Positions 35,791 through 46,816 of a stretch of 64,000 nucleotides of DNA are shown in pieces. Position numbers and translations under genes: made by a program. The notes below the pieces were generated by a model that saw only the letters and a list, made by a program, of their open reading frames with translations, searched no databases and had not been told where the DNA came from. Source of the stretch: Asterochloris sp. CNOR1 (taxonomy: Eukaryota; Chlorophyta; Trebouxiophyceae; Trebouxiales; Trebouxiaceae); NCBI GenBank assembly GCA_963969365.1, contig OZ017753.1, forward strand, positions 1,922,001 through 1,986,000, given 5' to 3'. Within the stretch, counting starts at the first letter, position 1. The number at the start of each line of letters is the position of its first letter.

Positions 35791-38700
35791 TCAGAAGATG
35801 AGGGTGCCGGCATCCTGGCACTCCAGAGCCATGACGCCCGTGAGGCGTGCGATGAGTGTGCGCAGGCCTGCCAGGAAATTGCCATCCTTCTGGCCCTCTG
35901 AGGGAAAGGTGTGGGCAAAGTCGACGAGGCGCACAATCACTCGAGCATCCTCGGGGGTCTCCGCATCTCCCTCATAGATGATCAGCACCGAAGAGCTGCA
36001 GGGACAACAAGGAAAGGAGGTGAGTCACTGAGGTTGCACTGCAGGATTGCTTATGCGCAGATCAGGAGCAGGCTGGAGGGCAGAGCACATGTCATGGCAG
36101 GTGGCTGAATATGCATCGACAGTGTGACATGAGCGGAGTTCTGCATTCATGCTTGAGGAGCAGGCGGCCCTGCATCTATGGCCTGCTGGGACACCCATAT
36201 CAAGCAAGGCGGCAGCCCACCTGTAGAAGAAGAACTCGCGCTGGCGCTGGAACCACTTCTCTAGCTGGCACAGCTGCGCAATGGCGCCACCCTTGCCACC
36301 ATATACATCCTGCGTAGAGGAGTGACAGCAAACTGTCAGCCAACATCCTTGTTGCAGAGTCGTGTGGTCCTGTGCAGACAGCAGGTGAGCGGCAGCTGCC
36401 TAACAGCCTTGCTCTCGCCGCCTCACGCATCCTGTGCACAGGGAAGGACATCAGCCCACATGTTTTGTTTAGGCCTGCATGATCACTCCCTTGCACAGTG
36501 GTGCCGCTCTTGCCGCCAGTCACAAAGAGGTCATTCATCTGGCTGTGTACAGTCTGACCAGGGGGTCAGCCCCAGCCTGAGGTGAGAGGACAGAAGCCAG
36601 TCCGACACTGACCTGGGGGCACAGGCCGGACTCATTGTTAGCAAAGCGGCACAGCGCCTTGTCCACTGCGTCCTGAGGCAGCTGCTTGCACCAGCGCTTG
36701 GAGGCGCGCCAGTACCCCCGCTGGCAGGCACGGTAGACCTGCACAGGGCATGCAGCAGGTGGAACATGGGCCTGCCACTCTGCAACACAGCTGAGGTCGT
36801 GTGTGAGACCTCCCACAATTCTGAAGCACATGGCCATGCTCCTTCATTGAAACAGGCAAAGCTGCGGTGCAAGAGCTGCAGTGCAGCTGGGACTTGAGAC
36901 AGATACCTTCCTGCTTGTGCTGCAGGCTGGCACACTAGGCCTCCTGGCAGCCACCAGACAGCAAGTTAAGTTGCATGACACCCAAAGTGAGCACTCACAC
37001 ATCAAGAAACAAGCAGCAGGACTGAGATGGAGCAGTGCACAGTGACGCAATGCAACCCTGGAATGAGTGCCCCCCAGCTTGTCTGTGCCCACTCGTTGTG
37101 GGGCCATACAGGAGGTCTGCCCACCAGGTATGCGCAGATCTCGAGGCCTGATGCAGCCAGCTCCTGTGCTGCAGGGCTGAGCACCGTCAGGTATGCACTG
37201 CTTAGGCAGTGTCCCAACCTGCAGCTTGTGGGTCACAGACGTCTGCCCACTTGCATGCTGCTCATTTTGAATCTCAGCGCACCAAACTCTCACACAACAC
37301 CTATGTGTGCACTGCATACGCAGGCACCAATGTCCTAGCCTCCCCCCACCCCCCAGATCTGTGTATGGACTCATGCCTACCTGCATGCCGCAGATCTTGA
37401 ACCCTAGAGCGGCCTGAGTGGTGCTGGCATCCTTCAGCTTGCACTTCTCAATGTAGCGTTGGTCTGCGCCGTTGTACCAGGTGCGGAAGCCCACCTGCAA
37501 CGCACAGCGGAGGCGTCTCTGAACAGCTGTGACACAATCCCCCAGGCGCGACACCACCTGGGAGTTACCAGCCTGGCGCCCCTTCCGCCGGGTCGGCCAG
37601 GTCTCCTGGCCAGCCATCTCTGCAGTCAGTCTGTAAAGCAGCACAGGAAGAGAATGCAAGCACGCAAGGCACACTGAGTGTCTGCATCGATTGTAGCCCG
37701 TAGGCCCTCACTCACTGGCGCTGGTGCATTTCCATTCCTCCCCTCCTCAGAAAGGCATGCAGGTCATATTGCTGCAAAGCTGGCTTCGCCATTGTCTGCA
37801 GAAGCCAAGCCCCACCTTGATGTCAATGATGCTGGGGTGGCGATAGCGCTTGGCCACATCCTCCAGTTCCAGCAGAAGGGGGCCATCAATCTCGACGGTG
37901 CCATCTGCAAAGCAGCACAGGGAGTAGGGCCAGGCACCAGTTACCTCCAGTGTGCTTGCTATGCATGAGCACGAAGAGCGGCATGTTTCAGGTGCTCAAG
38001 CACTAAGGGTGCGGGCATGGCCGCACTGGCTTGCCGTGAATGCCCACATAGCCACTGCAGGTCTGCATCACTCACAGAAGCCGGGGATGCTGGAGAGCAT
38101 AACTGCGTTGCGGACTGTGAAGGGCATGTCTGCATTGCCGGCATGGGCTGCCAGCGACTCCTCATCAGAGCGCCCACTGGAAGATGTCTCCTCTGCCTCC
38201 TCGGTGCAGTCCTGCAGATGATGCACTTTTCCCGAAATGGGGACAGACTATCCCAGCTTTCTAGTGCAGTGCTCAATGGGCAGGGTCAGCCTGATGCTAG
38301 CCTTAGTGTCATGGTGAGGAGGTTGCAGATTCCACTGGTGCACTCTGCCGGCACCGCCAGCTGGGTCTTGTGCCCGCCCCTCTTGCGCAACAGGCATTCC
38401 CTCTCACTGGGATTGCTGATCTGCCCATGCATGCACCCATGCAGGGTGCAGGGCTCTCTGGTGCATGGCCTGTGTGGCTGGTTCCCCTGAGAGCTGCTCC
38501 TAGTGTCGCAGCACCTGGCTTGGCAGCAGCCGCGCTCAGCAGACTCTGTGCTGCAGGAGGACGGCAGAGACCTGCACGACTGTTACCCCAAGGACATCAA
38601 AGGGAATGGTACCTGCCCGAAATCTCGGTGGCCCTGCTGGGAGTCCAGGGCCGCAGTGCGATCCAGTGCTACCAGTCTGCTAACCAGCTCATAGAATTCA

Positions 38701-39543
38701 CGCTCCCGCCGACCCCTGGGTCCATTCTGCACCAAGGACGAGCACGGTGCTAGCAGTTGGGCACATTCGCAGTCTTCTGTCTCCGTGCATGGAGCATTGG
38801 CATTAGCCCACTTTGAGGCAGGGCTGCAGCACATTGCAGTCAGCCCCAACATCAGGCTCTGGGCAACATGAAGCAAGCTCTGCATTTTGCGGAGGGCATC
38901 GGCCTGGAATCATCTTGCAGAAGGGTTGCAGCGCATTGATTCGCTGCCGCCCCTGACTTTGGCAGGTATCATCTCGAATGCAGCATTGTAGGTGCCTGTG
39001 GCAACCGCTGACTTGGCACGCTGGGGATTACGAGGAGCAACTTGTGCCGTGACAAAGGTGACAAACGTGAAGTATTCCTGATGTGCACAATCAAAGCATG
39101 CTAACCTGAACAGGCTTGTAAAAATGGCCCTGCTCATCCACTAGGGACCCAGCCTTTCCCTCTGCACAGAGGCAGAGCCACAAGTCATTGCCAGGCACAG
39201 GACTGAGCGTGTTGTCGGCTGGCCAGCACAAATGCTCCAGTGTGAAGGCATAACATCTTGTCAAAAGCGCATCAGAGAAGCCACCACCTTCAAATAGATG
39301 TCCAGCGACCTGCAGGGCATGCGGCAGGATATTAGGATCATGAGACTGTGCACATGTCAACAATGCATCTGCGCCGGCACAATACCAGTCTGCATGGCAG
39401 TTGAAAGCCTTGCCTAGGCTCACCTGATGCTTGCAGGGCCTCAGGTGCAAGTCCTTAGCACTCCCATAGCCTGTCACTGAAAGGGTTCTCTGCTTCTTGC
39501 TGCCCCTGTGTGCATCTGCCACTTCCCGGACAGGTGCGCTCAT
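35791..39543 (-). CDS. IPK2: Inositol polyphosphate multikinase (IPK2/IPMK family)
   Basis: Phosphorylates inositol phosphates such as IP3 and IP4 on the way to IP5/IP6. ATG 39543 (MSAPVREVADAHRG) to the stop at 35791-35793, about 10 exons. The N-part builds HQVAGHLFEEGKAGSL then VDEQGHFYKPVQ across splices (near 39110-39430), then NGPRGRREREFYELVSRL (about 38610-38725). The family signature PxxxDxKxG is PSIIDIKVG, split between exons near 37815 and 37494. It continues with FRTWYN..ADQRYIEKCK, TTQAALGFKICGMQV, and the C-terminal SSVLIIYEGD and VRLVDFAHTFP (35790-35997), the SSLL- and IDF-type catalytic motifs. All key motifs are present. The first exon could extend upstream through an in-frame non-ATG segment to 39579. 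Confidence 0.9.
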
Positions 39544-39895
39544 AAGCTCATAAGCAGCCTCAGGATGCCTGTGGAACACAGTGCAAGTGCCTAGATTCCT
39601 TTGCTCAGGGTGCAGCTCAAACGGTCAGCTGCGACATGTAGGCTACGACTTGCAGGTAACAGAGGAGGGACAGTGGCGGAAGCACAACACGACAGCAAGA
39701 AGCCAAAATGTTGGTTTCATGGGCTCTCCAGCTCATTGTCTTAGGCATCTGAACCTGAGTGAGATCCGGTAGCTTCCGCAGAGACACACAGCTGGCTGAA
39801 AGTGCCATTTCAGGCAGCAAACTCGCACTGCCTGCAAGTGGGGTCCTGACTTCGACTTGGGGGGGAGCCTTACAAGCCTTGCAAAGGCAGACATC
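39544..39895. promoter_or_regulatory. Divergent promoter region, IPK2 / ERH
   Basis: 352 bp lie between the head-to-head start codons of IPK2 (minus) and ERH (plus). A short G tract (about 39861-39866) lies 30 bp upstream of the ERH start. Function is inferred from layout only. Confidence 0.4.
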
Positions 39896-41105
39896 ATGGT
39901 AGGTGGACTGGGATGATAACCTGCTCAAGTGTGATAGCTGGTGCTGACTGCCTCTGTTGCTGTTTGCAGGCAGGGCGGCACACACTGATTCTGATGCAGA
40001 CAGAGCGCAACAAGAACAGCAGGTGCGGACGATGATGCTCCTGGGAGGCTGCTTCTTTGTGCAGGAAGTGCAAGACCCACCGCCGTTGATGCAGGACTTA
40101 CCTGGACTACAACAGTGTAGAGGCAGCTATGGATGGTGAGCTTCACCTTGTTGCTCTTGAAAGCATGCCCCTGGCAAGACTGAGGGAGGTCGGCCCTGGC
40201 AACAGTGTAAAAGCACAGCAAAGACTTCTGCAGTCAATGACCTGAGGATGCCCCACTGACCTGGGCTGTCTGGCACTGCCTGCAGGCCTGTGCCGAGACT
40301 TTGAGAAGCAGCTGAAGCGCCTGAATCCCAACTTGCCCAGCATCACCTATGACGTCCAGGATCTGTTCCTCTACATCGACAACATGCCTGACATGTCTGC
40401 GCTTGTGTGAGTCACAGGCAAACCTAACCCCCTCCTGCCTCTCCCCCTACCCTTGGGCCGTGCATGCCCCCACCTGTGCCTGTGCTGGAAGGCAAGGGAG
40501 GCATTGTGTTGGTGCCGACAGGGGGCGGTGCAAAACCACTTTTTTCATGCATCGTGAAGTTTGGACCCTTCTGCCGAGGAGTTCCCAGCTGCTGGTCCTC
40601 ACACCAGCCCACCTGCGCCTGCTGCAGGTATGACCAGGGAGTGACAGCCTACATCCCCTGCAACAAGGAATGGATCAAGAAGAAGGTGAGCCTGACGCAA
40701 GTCATGCTTGCAGGCTTCTGTGCTTTCCAATTCACAGAGTCCTAGATTGATCTTGCGATGCTGGGATGCTCTGCCTGCTGCTGGCAGGACTGCTGTCCAG
40801 CCCAGCTTCTGTGATGTCTTGCCCCAGCTGGGAGGGCGTGCTGCATGGGCAATGTCAGCAAGCGCGTTCTTGATGTCTATGGCCTCCATAGCTCCACACC
40901 TGGGTGGGAGCAACCCACTGCTGAAGGCGGCAGCCCAGCATTACAATAGAGCCAACCAGCTGTGCTGCTAGCCCACAAATGAGGGAAACAACTGCTGGCA
41001 AGTTCAGCACCTGTGTCCTTGCTGTTTTGGGCACATCATGACAATTGGCTGCTGTACCTGCAGGTCTATCAGCATCTGAAGGACGCAATGACCAAACGGC
41101 GCTAA
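39896..41105 (+). CDS. ERH: Enhancer of rudimentary homolog (ERH)
   Basis: A small conserved nuclear protein, a dimeric partner of splicing and RNA-decay factors in other eukaryotes. Six exons give about 100 residues, the usual size. The start codon is the last codon of exon 1 (ATG 39896-39898 directly followed by gtaggt). Exon 2 (39970) reads AGRHTLILMQTERNKNSR, exon 3 TYLDYNSVEAAMD, exon 4 GLCRDFEKQLKRLNPNLPSI then TYDVQDLFLYIDNMPDMSAL, exon 5 YDQGVTAYIPCNKEWIKKK, and exon 6 VYQHLKDAMTKRR with TAA 41103-41105. Human ERH shares the blocks RTY-DY-SV, LKR-NP--PSITYD and Y-P-NK-WIK-K, so identity is clear despite the fragmentation. Confidence 0.96.
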
Positions 41106-41282
41106 CATTCCAGCATGGCCCTGTCTCGGCAACGCAACCCCATGCTGGCAGCCTTCAGAAGACTTGCACCTTGTGTGCAACACTGACCCCTCCTTCGAGT
41201 TTTGCCAATATAGGTGGATGCGCCTGCATGTGCCCCCCAGTTCCCCTATGAGCAACGGCAACCTTTCACAGACTCAGCTGTG
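41106..41282. other. Convergent intergenic region, ERH / glucosidase II beta
   Basis: 177 bp between two convergent stop codons. No ORF or clear signal was seen. Confidence 0.5.
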
Positions 41283-44200
41283 TCACAATTCACTGTGGCC
41301 ATCAGAGCTGAGTTCATGCTCTTGTTCTGCAACTAGCTGCTGTATACGCTCCACTTCAGAATCTGAGCAGGCCGCAGGTGTCACAAATTCTGCACTATAT
41401 TCACATCGACTGGGTTCTTCTACTTTGCTGAGGCGGTCCTCCGAGCCACACGACACCATCACCTACAGCCAGGCAGCATGCTGCTCATCTGGAGTGCTTC
41501 ATCACTCAACTGACAATTGCTTAAGGCTGTGTCATTATGCACAGAAGCCGATAGGTAGAGACCAGTGCATCAGGTCAGACAAAATAGGCTGCTGTTCAGT
41601 AAGGGGCCTTGACAAAAGCCACCAGCAGCTACAGCCCTGCGTGCCAGGCACCGCCGGCGCCAAGTTGAGCATCGCGTGCAGCCCGCACCGTGATGCTCCT
41701 GGCAGGCCCCTGCCAGCAGGTGGTGCCTCCTTGGAACTTCATGGTGCTGTAATTGTTTTCCCAGCCACCCCAGTTGCCCAGGCTGGTGGTGGAGCCGCTC
41801 TCCTTCTGCCTTGCACTCCCATAAGGGCAAATCTCATATGTATACTTGTCCACAGGGGCCTGCATAACATGACATGGCGCCGCTACCAGGGGGGGGGGGG
41901 GGGGGGGGGGGTGGTTCACTTGCAAGGGAGTGTCCTGAGTGGCGCCATGTGACGTCACAACGTATTTCAGGCTACCTCTCATGGGGTCTGCACTAGGGTG
42001 ACAGAAATGCTGTCCATTGGCTCTCGAGCTGGCATCTATCACACTTCAAGTCATTGGGGTCCACTCAACAGGGGCAAGGGTCTCACATGCTGCAGCAGGA
42101 CAGCAGGCAAAGACCAGGACAATGCAGTCATTAATCACCTTCAGGCACTTGTCCACCAGGGCATACAAGGTGTCCTGTGCCCTATACTCTGAGGAGGGAG
42201 CCTCCTTGAAAGCTGAGTGCTGAGTGCAAGCTGTCACCTCAGAGCAACTGTCCTTAAGGCCCCCACTGTCCCCAGGACACCCACTTTCAGCAACAAAATG
42301 GTGAATGGCAGCTCTCACCTCAAAGCACTTGTCAACCAGGGCGCTGAGGGCACCGTCTTCCCCAAAATCCTCCTCCAGTCGCTTCTGCGCGGTGGCTTTC
42401 TTGGTCTCCAGCTCAGTCAGCTTGCCGTGGGCAGCCCAGTACCTGCTGCGTGCTTCTGTGGCCTCCCGGATGATGGGGTCATCTGATTTGATGGGAATGC
42501 CTACAGGGGAACAAGCAGAGGATCTGCTCAGCTCCGGACGCAGGCCTGCTGCATGATTGTGAGAGGGCCTGCAGATGTTGCTCGCCATGGGGCCTGCAGT
42601 TTCTGATGCAGATTCATCGGTGTTTACACCAACGCACGCCTGCTGCGTGACGGTGATAGGGCTCTGCAACGTGACAGGGTTGTGTGAGGAGACAATGATG
42701 CCTGTGCCCATTGCAGCACGCTGGTTGGCCCAGCACCTAACGTGAGCGTCTCTGGCTTGCTGCCCAGCAGACACATCAGCGTATTTCAAGAGCAGGCCAC
42801 AAATGCATAGGTGGGGAGATTATGCCAATGGCACTCAGACATTGTTGTCACACTAAGAGCTGTGTTGTCGCAATGCAGCAATACTGAGTTCCAAGCAGGT
42901 GTTGCCTCCCAGACAGTGGGAGAGCCCAGCCTGGCACGATCAACTTTGCAGGCATGAGGCAGACCTGCACCTGCTGGGGTGCTGCCTGCCTCTCCATCCT
43001 TGCCCAGCTTCCTGAGGGCCCACTGCTTCAGAGCCACAACCAGCTCTGCAACATGAGAGCAAGCAATCATTGGTACGATCTGAGGGAAGAACATTACCAG
43101 CAGCAGAGCAGAGCAGCGCAGAAGCCACACTGTATTGTGCAGGCGCTGACATGCATGCTAAACAGCAATGGACATTCAATTCTGATAGACCCCAACACTG
43201 TTCTGCCAGGGGCAAGCCCACCGTAGATCCGCTTGAACGGAGCCACCTCCACAATGTGAGGCTTATTGTCTCGTGTCTGCTGCAGCACACCTTGGGTGGC
43301 GTCACTGGCCTGCAGGCAGTTGAGGGCGCTAAGCAGCCTGCGAGGGAGAGACTGCGAAGCTAGGGTCACGCAGACAATGGGCAGACGCGGCAGAACTCTG
43401 TGTCATGCCCGCATCCCTGTGTGACAGGGTGAAAGGCTCGCAAGCATCTCTGATGATGAAGAGCCGCTAAGCCTGCCATGTCATCTCCGTGAGCCACCTA
43501 CACAATCCCACAGTGCCTGAGAATCATCACTGATGCTCCAAGCATGCAGATCAGGAATGTAAGCGGCCATTGTCCTGATGCCTTCCTTACTGCTGCGCTA
43601 TGATGAGGTGGCCTCACAAAATACGCCAACACAGCCTGAGAGTGCTCAATGTGCCCCTCCTCCAGGCACTTGTGGAGCAAGGCAGAGCCGTCTTGTTAGT
43701 GACCTCGCGAGCTGCTCATGAAGCAGCCTCCCACCTGGGTGGGGGCCAGCTTCTTTAACATCAGCACTACTTGCACAACACTGGCTGCGCACACATGCCC
43801 AAGGCGACACCCACTGTTTGCTAGCTAGCCAAGCTGCTGCTGCGGCATACTCCCTAAGCATGATCATTGTGCATCAGCAGTGCACCAGGCAGGACGATGT
43901 ATCTGGTGTCCTCGCGAGCTGTCACTGCAGTTTGCTGCTTTGAGCCCGTGACCTCCTTTGCCGCTACCTCCCAGGTCTTCTTTCCAGAGGTCGTATAGCA
44001 CACCTCTCGACTAACAATTCATGACTGCCCGTCACTGTCATTCCCTCCAAGTGCTTGGCGCAAAGAAAAGGTCTGATAGAAACAGAATCTTCCTCCTTGA
44101 TGACAGCAGGAGCTGCCTCAGCTGCCCTACGTCCTTGAATTGACTAGTCAGACTCACAGGACCCTGGCTGTGCCTTACTGTGTGTCAGGGCTGCACAAGG

Positions 44201-46743
44201 CAGCTCCCACCTGTTTCAGGGCGCTGCGAGCTGCTTCAGCTGCCTTCCGCCCCTCCTCCTGGGGGTCGTGTGGTGGTGAGTCACCAGCAGCATCTGGGTC
44301 AGAGGTCCACTGGGATGCAATCTTGCGGCCAATCTCATCGGCACTCAAGTCCTCTGGCTCGTCCTGATCGTCAGCAGTGTCCCCTGCAGGAAGGCACACA
44401 TGAGGGGAACCAGAACTGGCAAACAAGCGCAGTCGCACCAGCCGCCTCAGCTCTGTCATGGCTGCCAGCAGCATCCTGTACAGGCAGGCCAAGCTGCATT
44501 GAGGATCTGGCTGCTTGAACACTGCGCAGCCTGTGCATTGCTCATGTTGTTGACCAGAGGTGTTCAAGCAGCCAGATGCAGCATGCACACAGGCTGGTGC
44601 AGACCAGAAATGGCACTGGGCCTCTGCAGATAGGACCAAGGAGCGTGGCTCCAAGCAACCGTCCAACACCGCCATCCTTATCGACCCCATGAACAGCAGC
44701 CAAAGCATATGCAGTTTGAGGCTCAGCGAGGCAGCCATGCCCAGGCAGACTAGGTGAGTAATAGGTGGGGCACCAGTTGCATGCTGATTGCCAGCTGCTC
44801 TCCGTAGGTGCAGCGGCACCGTCAGCGCATCTAGGACAGGGTTTTCTTGGCAGCAGGTGCTGCAGAAGGTGTGGGAATGGCACTGCAAAGCCATCCCCCC
44901 CCCCATCCCTGGCAGCCTGATCTTAACCATTGTGAATGGAGAGATGAGACAGCTAAAAGAGGCATTGTATGTCCTCAAGTCAGCAAGGTGGTGGAGTTAC
45001 CACAATTCAGCTGTTTCCCTCACCAGCTGTCTCCTCATTAGCTGTCCCCTCGTCGGGGGCAGCATCGTCCTCTGCATCGTCCTCTGCCGCTGAGCTGTGT
45101 TCATCAGTTTCATCAGTTGCCGGTGGGGCTGTTGCTGGGGGATCTGCAGGCTTGTCAGCTTGCAGGCGCTCCTTGTGCTCTGCCTCGGCCTTCTCAGCAG
45201 CATCCTTTTCAGCTGCACAAGCAGCAAAACATGGCAAGTACGGTGTCTGTGGTCGGCAGGCGTCACTGTGCTCTGCCAAGCCCACCCAAGGACTGCTGCA
45301 TGGGCATGCAGGGGTCTGGGGGAGTGCTTGCTGCAAAGATGCCATGTAGAAGGGGGTCTGTATGGACGCACAGAGTGCCTCAGGCACAGTGGCTGACAGC
45401 AGGCATGTGAGGCCATCTTGAGCTACTCAGCAGCGCCGAGACGTTTAGTGTCTGTTCAGGCGCACAGCAACCCCTCAGCACAGACAGCCCCCCCCCTATG
45501 CCTCCTCCCAGAGGACAGATGCATGGATCAGCTGTGGGCTGGTGCTGCTTGCTGTGACGACCAAGCACATAGAGCAGCATGTCATCAGAGGGCGAGAGCA
45601 GCATTGAAGCAGCTCTAGCGTCTGCTGCACAGACGTGGATCCACCTGCCTGTCAACAGAGTGCAGGAGCAGCAGCAAAGCAGCTGTGCATGCACGCATAC
45701 CTGACAGCTTGTCCACCACAATTTGCTGCTTGGCATGCTCTTGTTCTGCCTCTGTCACCTCCTTCCGCCATTTGGCCTGGTTGACTGCAGGCAGCCGTTG
45801 ACATCGAGCTTGGTATGGCCATGACGCAGCAGCGTCCAGCTCTGGGTGTCTTGCTAGGCAGCGAGCCATGCGGGCACAACTTAACACGTTGTGCGGTTAA
45901 CATGCAGTGGCATGATGTTTGTTAGGCCCTGCAGACTGGAAGTGTGTACCTGTTTTGAGCAGTGGAGGCGTGCTGCCAAGGGGCGAGAAAGGGTTACATG
46001 CCCAGTCACAGCCCAGGCTGAAAGTTCACCTGAGAAAGCCTCGACATACCCGGCCTTGACTTTGGCACCAGCAGCAAAAGCCTTGGCCTTGGCCTCCAGC
46101 TCTTGTCTGGCTGCAGCCCCCAGCGCTCTGCATGTGTTGGCGCACCCTTTTGTCTCATCAGTGCCATCGCAGCAATCTGCACATTAACAGGGCAAAGTGT
46201 GTGACAGGCTGCAGAGCATGCAGGAGTGCCTGACAGGTTCAGCTGGCCAGCTTTGCAGTGGCCAATGGGCAGTCTCCCCTTGCCATCCTGCACACATGAG
46301 GATGTGGCCAGGCCTGCAAAGCAACGATTGCTTACCGCAGATACCATCATCCACGACTGAAGCATTCAACAGGAGGGCCTGGTGGCCCCTGTTGCGACAA
46401 AAGAAGCGCCCAGTGGGGCAGGCGGATGTGCCTGCAGCCAAGCGTGGGCCTGTCTGCAATTGCCTGAGGCTCTGCATGGACATCAATGGGCAGTCCAACA
46501 CAGCAGCTTGCCTGGTTCATCGGTGCCATCTGGGCAATCGCAGTACCCATCATTGACCTGCGCAAATGGCAGGGCTGCTGATCCATCCAGGCACTTGAAT
46601 GTCGTTGATCCTTCCTTGTAATGCTGGGCAAGGGAGGGCTGCAGCCCTCTGATTTTGCCTTCTGCAACCTGGGGGACGCAGAGAGAACGGACTATCAGGA
46701 TCCAGCTCAACAGAGAGGCTTTGACCCGCCGATCAGCATACAT
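41283..46743 (-). CDS. PRKCSH: Glucosidase II beta subunit (PRKCSH-like)
   Basis: ER lumen subunit that retains glucosidase II and presents N-glycans for glucose trimming in the calnexin cycle. ATG 46743 opens an apparent signal peptide ([18 protein letters not shown]..). Next come two LDLa-like Cys-rich repeats: [20 protein letters not shown] then [10 protein letters not shown], and [20 protein letters not shown] with [16 protein letters not shown] Glu/Lys/Ala coiled-coil and acidic middle follows (44210-46030). [19 protein letters not shown] (near 42319-42380) precedes the MRH lectin domain: [56 protein letters not shown]. The protein ends GHSEL at TGA 41283-41285, an HDEL-like ER-retention tail. 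The low-complexity middle makes some exon joins there uncertain (42780-44200). Confidence 0.93.
41889..41911 (+). repeat. Homopolymer run of 23 G
   Basis: An unbroken run of 23 G (C on the coding strand of the glucosidase II beta gene) lies in the intron just upstream of the exon beginning the MRH domain. As a polypyrimidine tract on the sense strand it sits about 25-30 bp from the acceptor. It could also form a G-quadruplex or mark a sequencing/assembly weak spot. Confidence 0.95.
42136..42362 (-). repeat. Duplicated exon end and donor before the MRH exon
   Basis: The exon end encoding ALVDKCFE|gt (42316-42360, minus) has a second copy about 180 bp further along the intron, encoding ALVDKCLK|gt (42136-42180). 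Both keep CAC-CTx as the complement of the donor. The open frame runs through both copies and the intron between them, which explains the long 247-codon ORF here. Confidence 0.75.
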
Positions 46744-46816
46744 GCTGGTAGCATGCGAGGCCTTCTTAGGTCAAACCTTTCCGTCTGGGAGATCCTGCCA
46801 AACTTGTCCTGGGAAA
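46744..46816. promoter_or_regulatory. 73 bp divergent start region, glucosidase II beta / TELO2
   Basis: The chosen start codons are only 73 bp apart and face away from each other. If both are right, promoters and 5' leaders overlap the partner gene. The TELO2 start is the less certain of the two. Confidence 0.4.

Noticed and set aside
41164-41952. 262-codon plus-strand open frame
   Set aside because: It lies opposite clear glucosidase II beta MRH exons and has no motif of its own.
42046-42789. 247-codon minus-strand open frame as one long exon
   Set aside because: It joins a real exon, an intron and a decayed exon copy; only about 42319-42503 matches the family.
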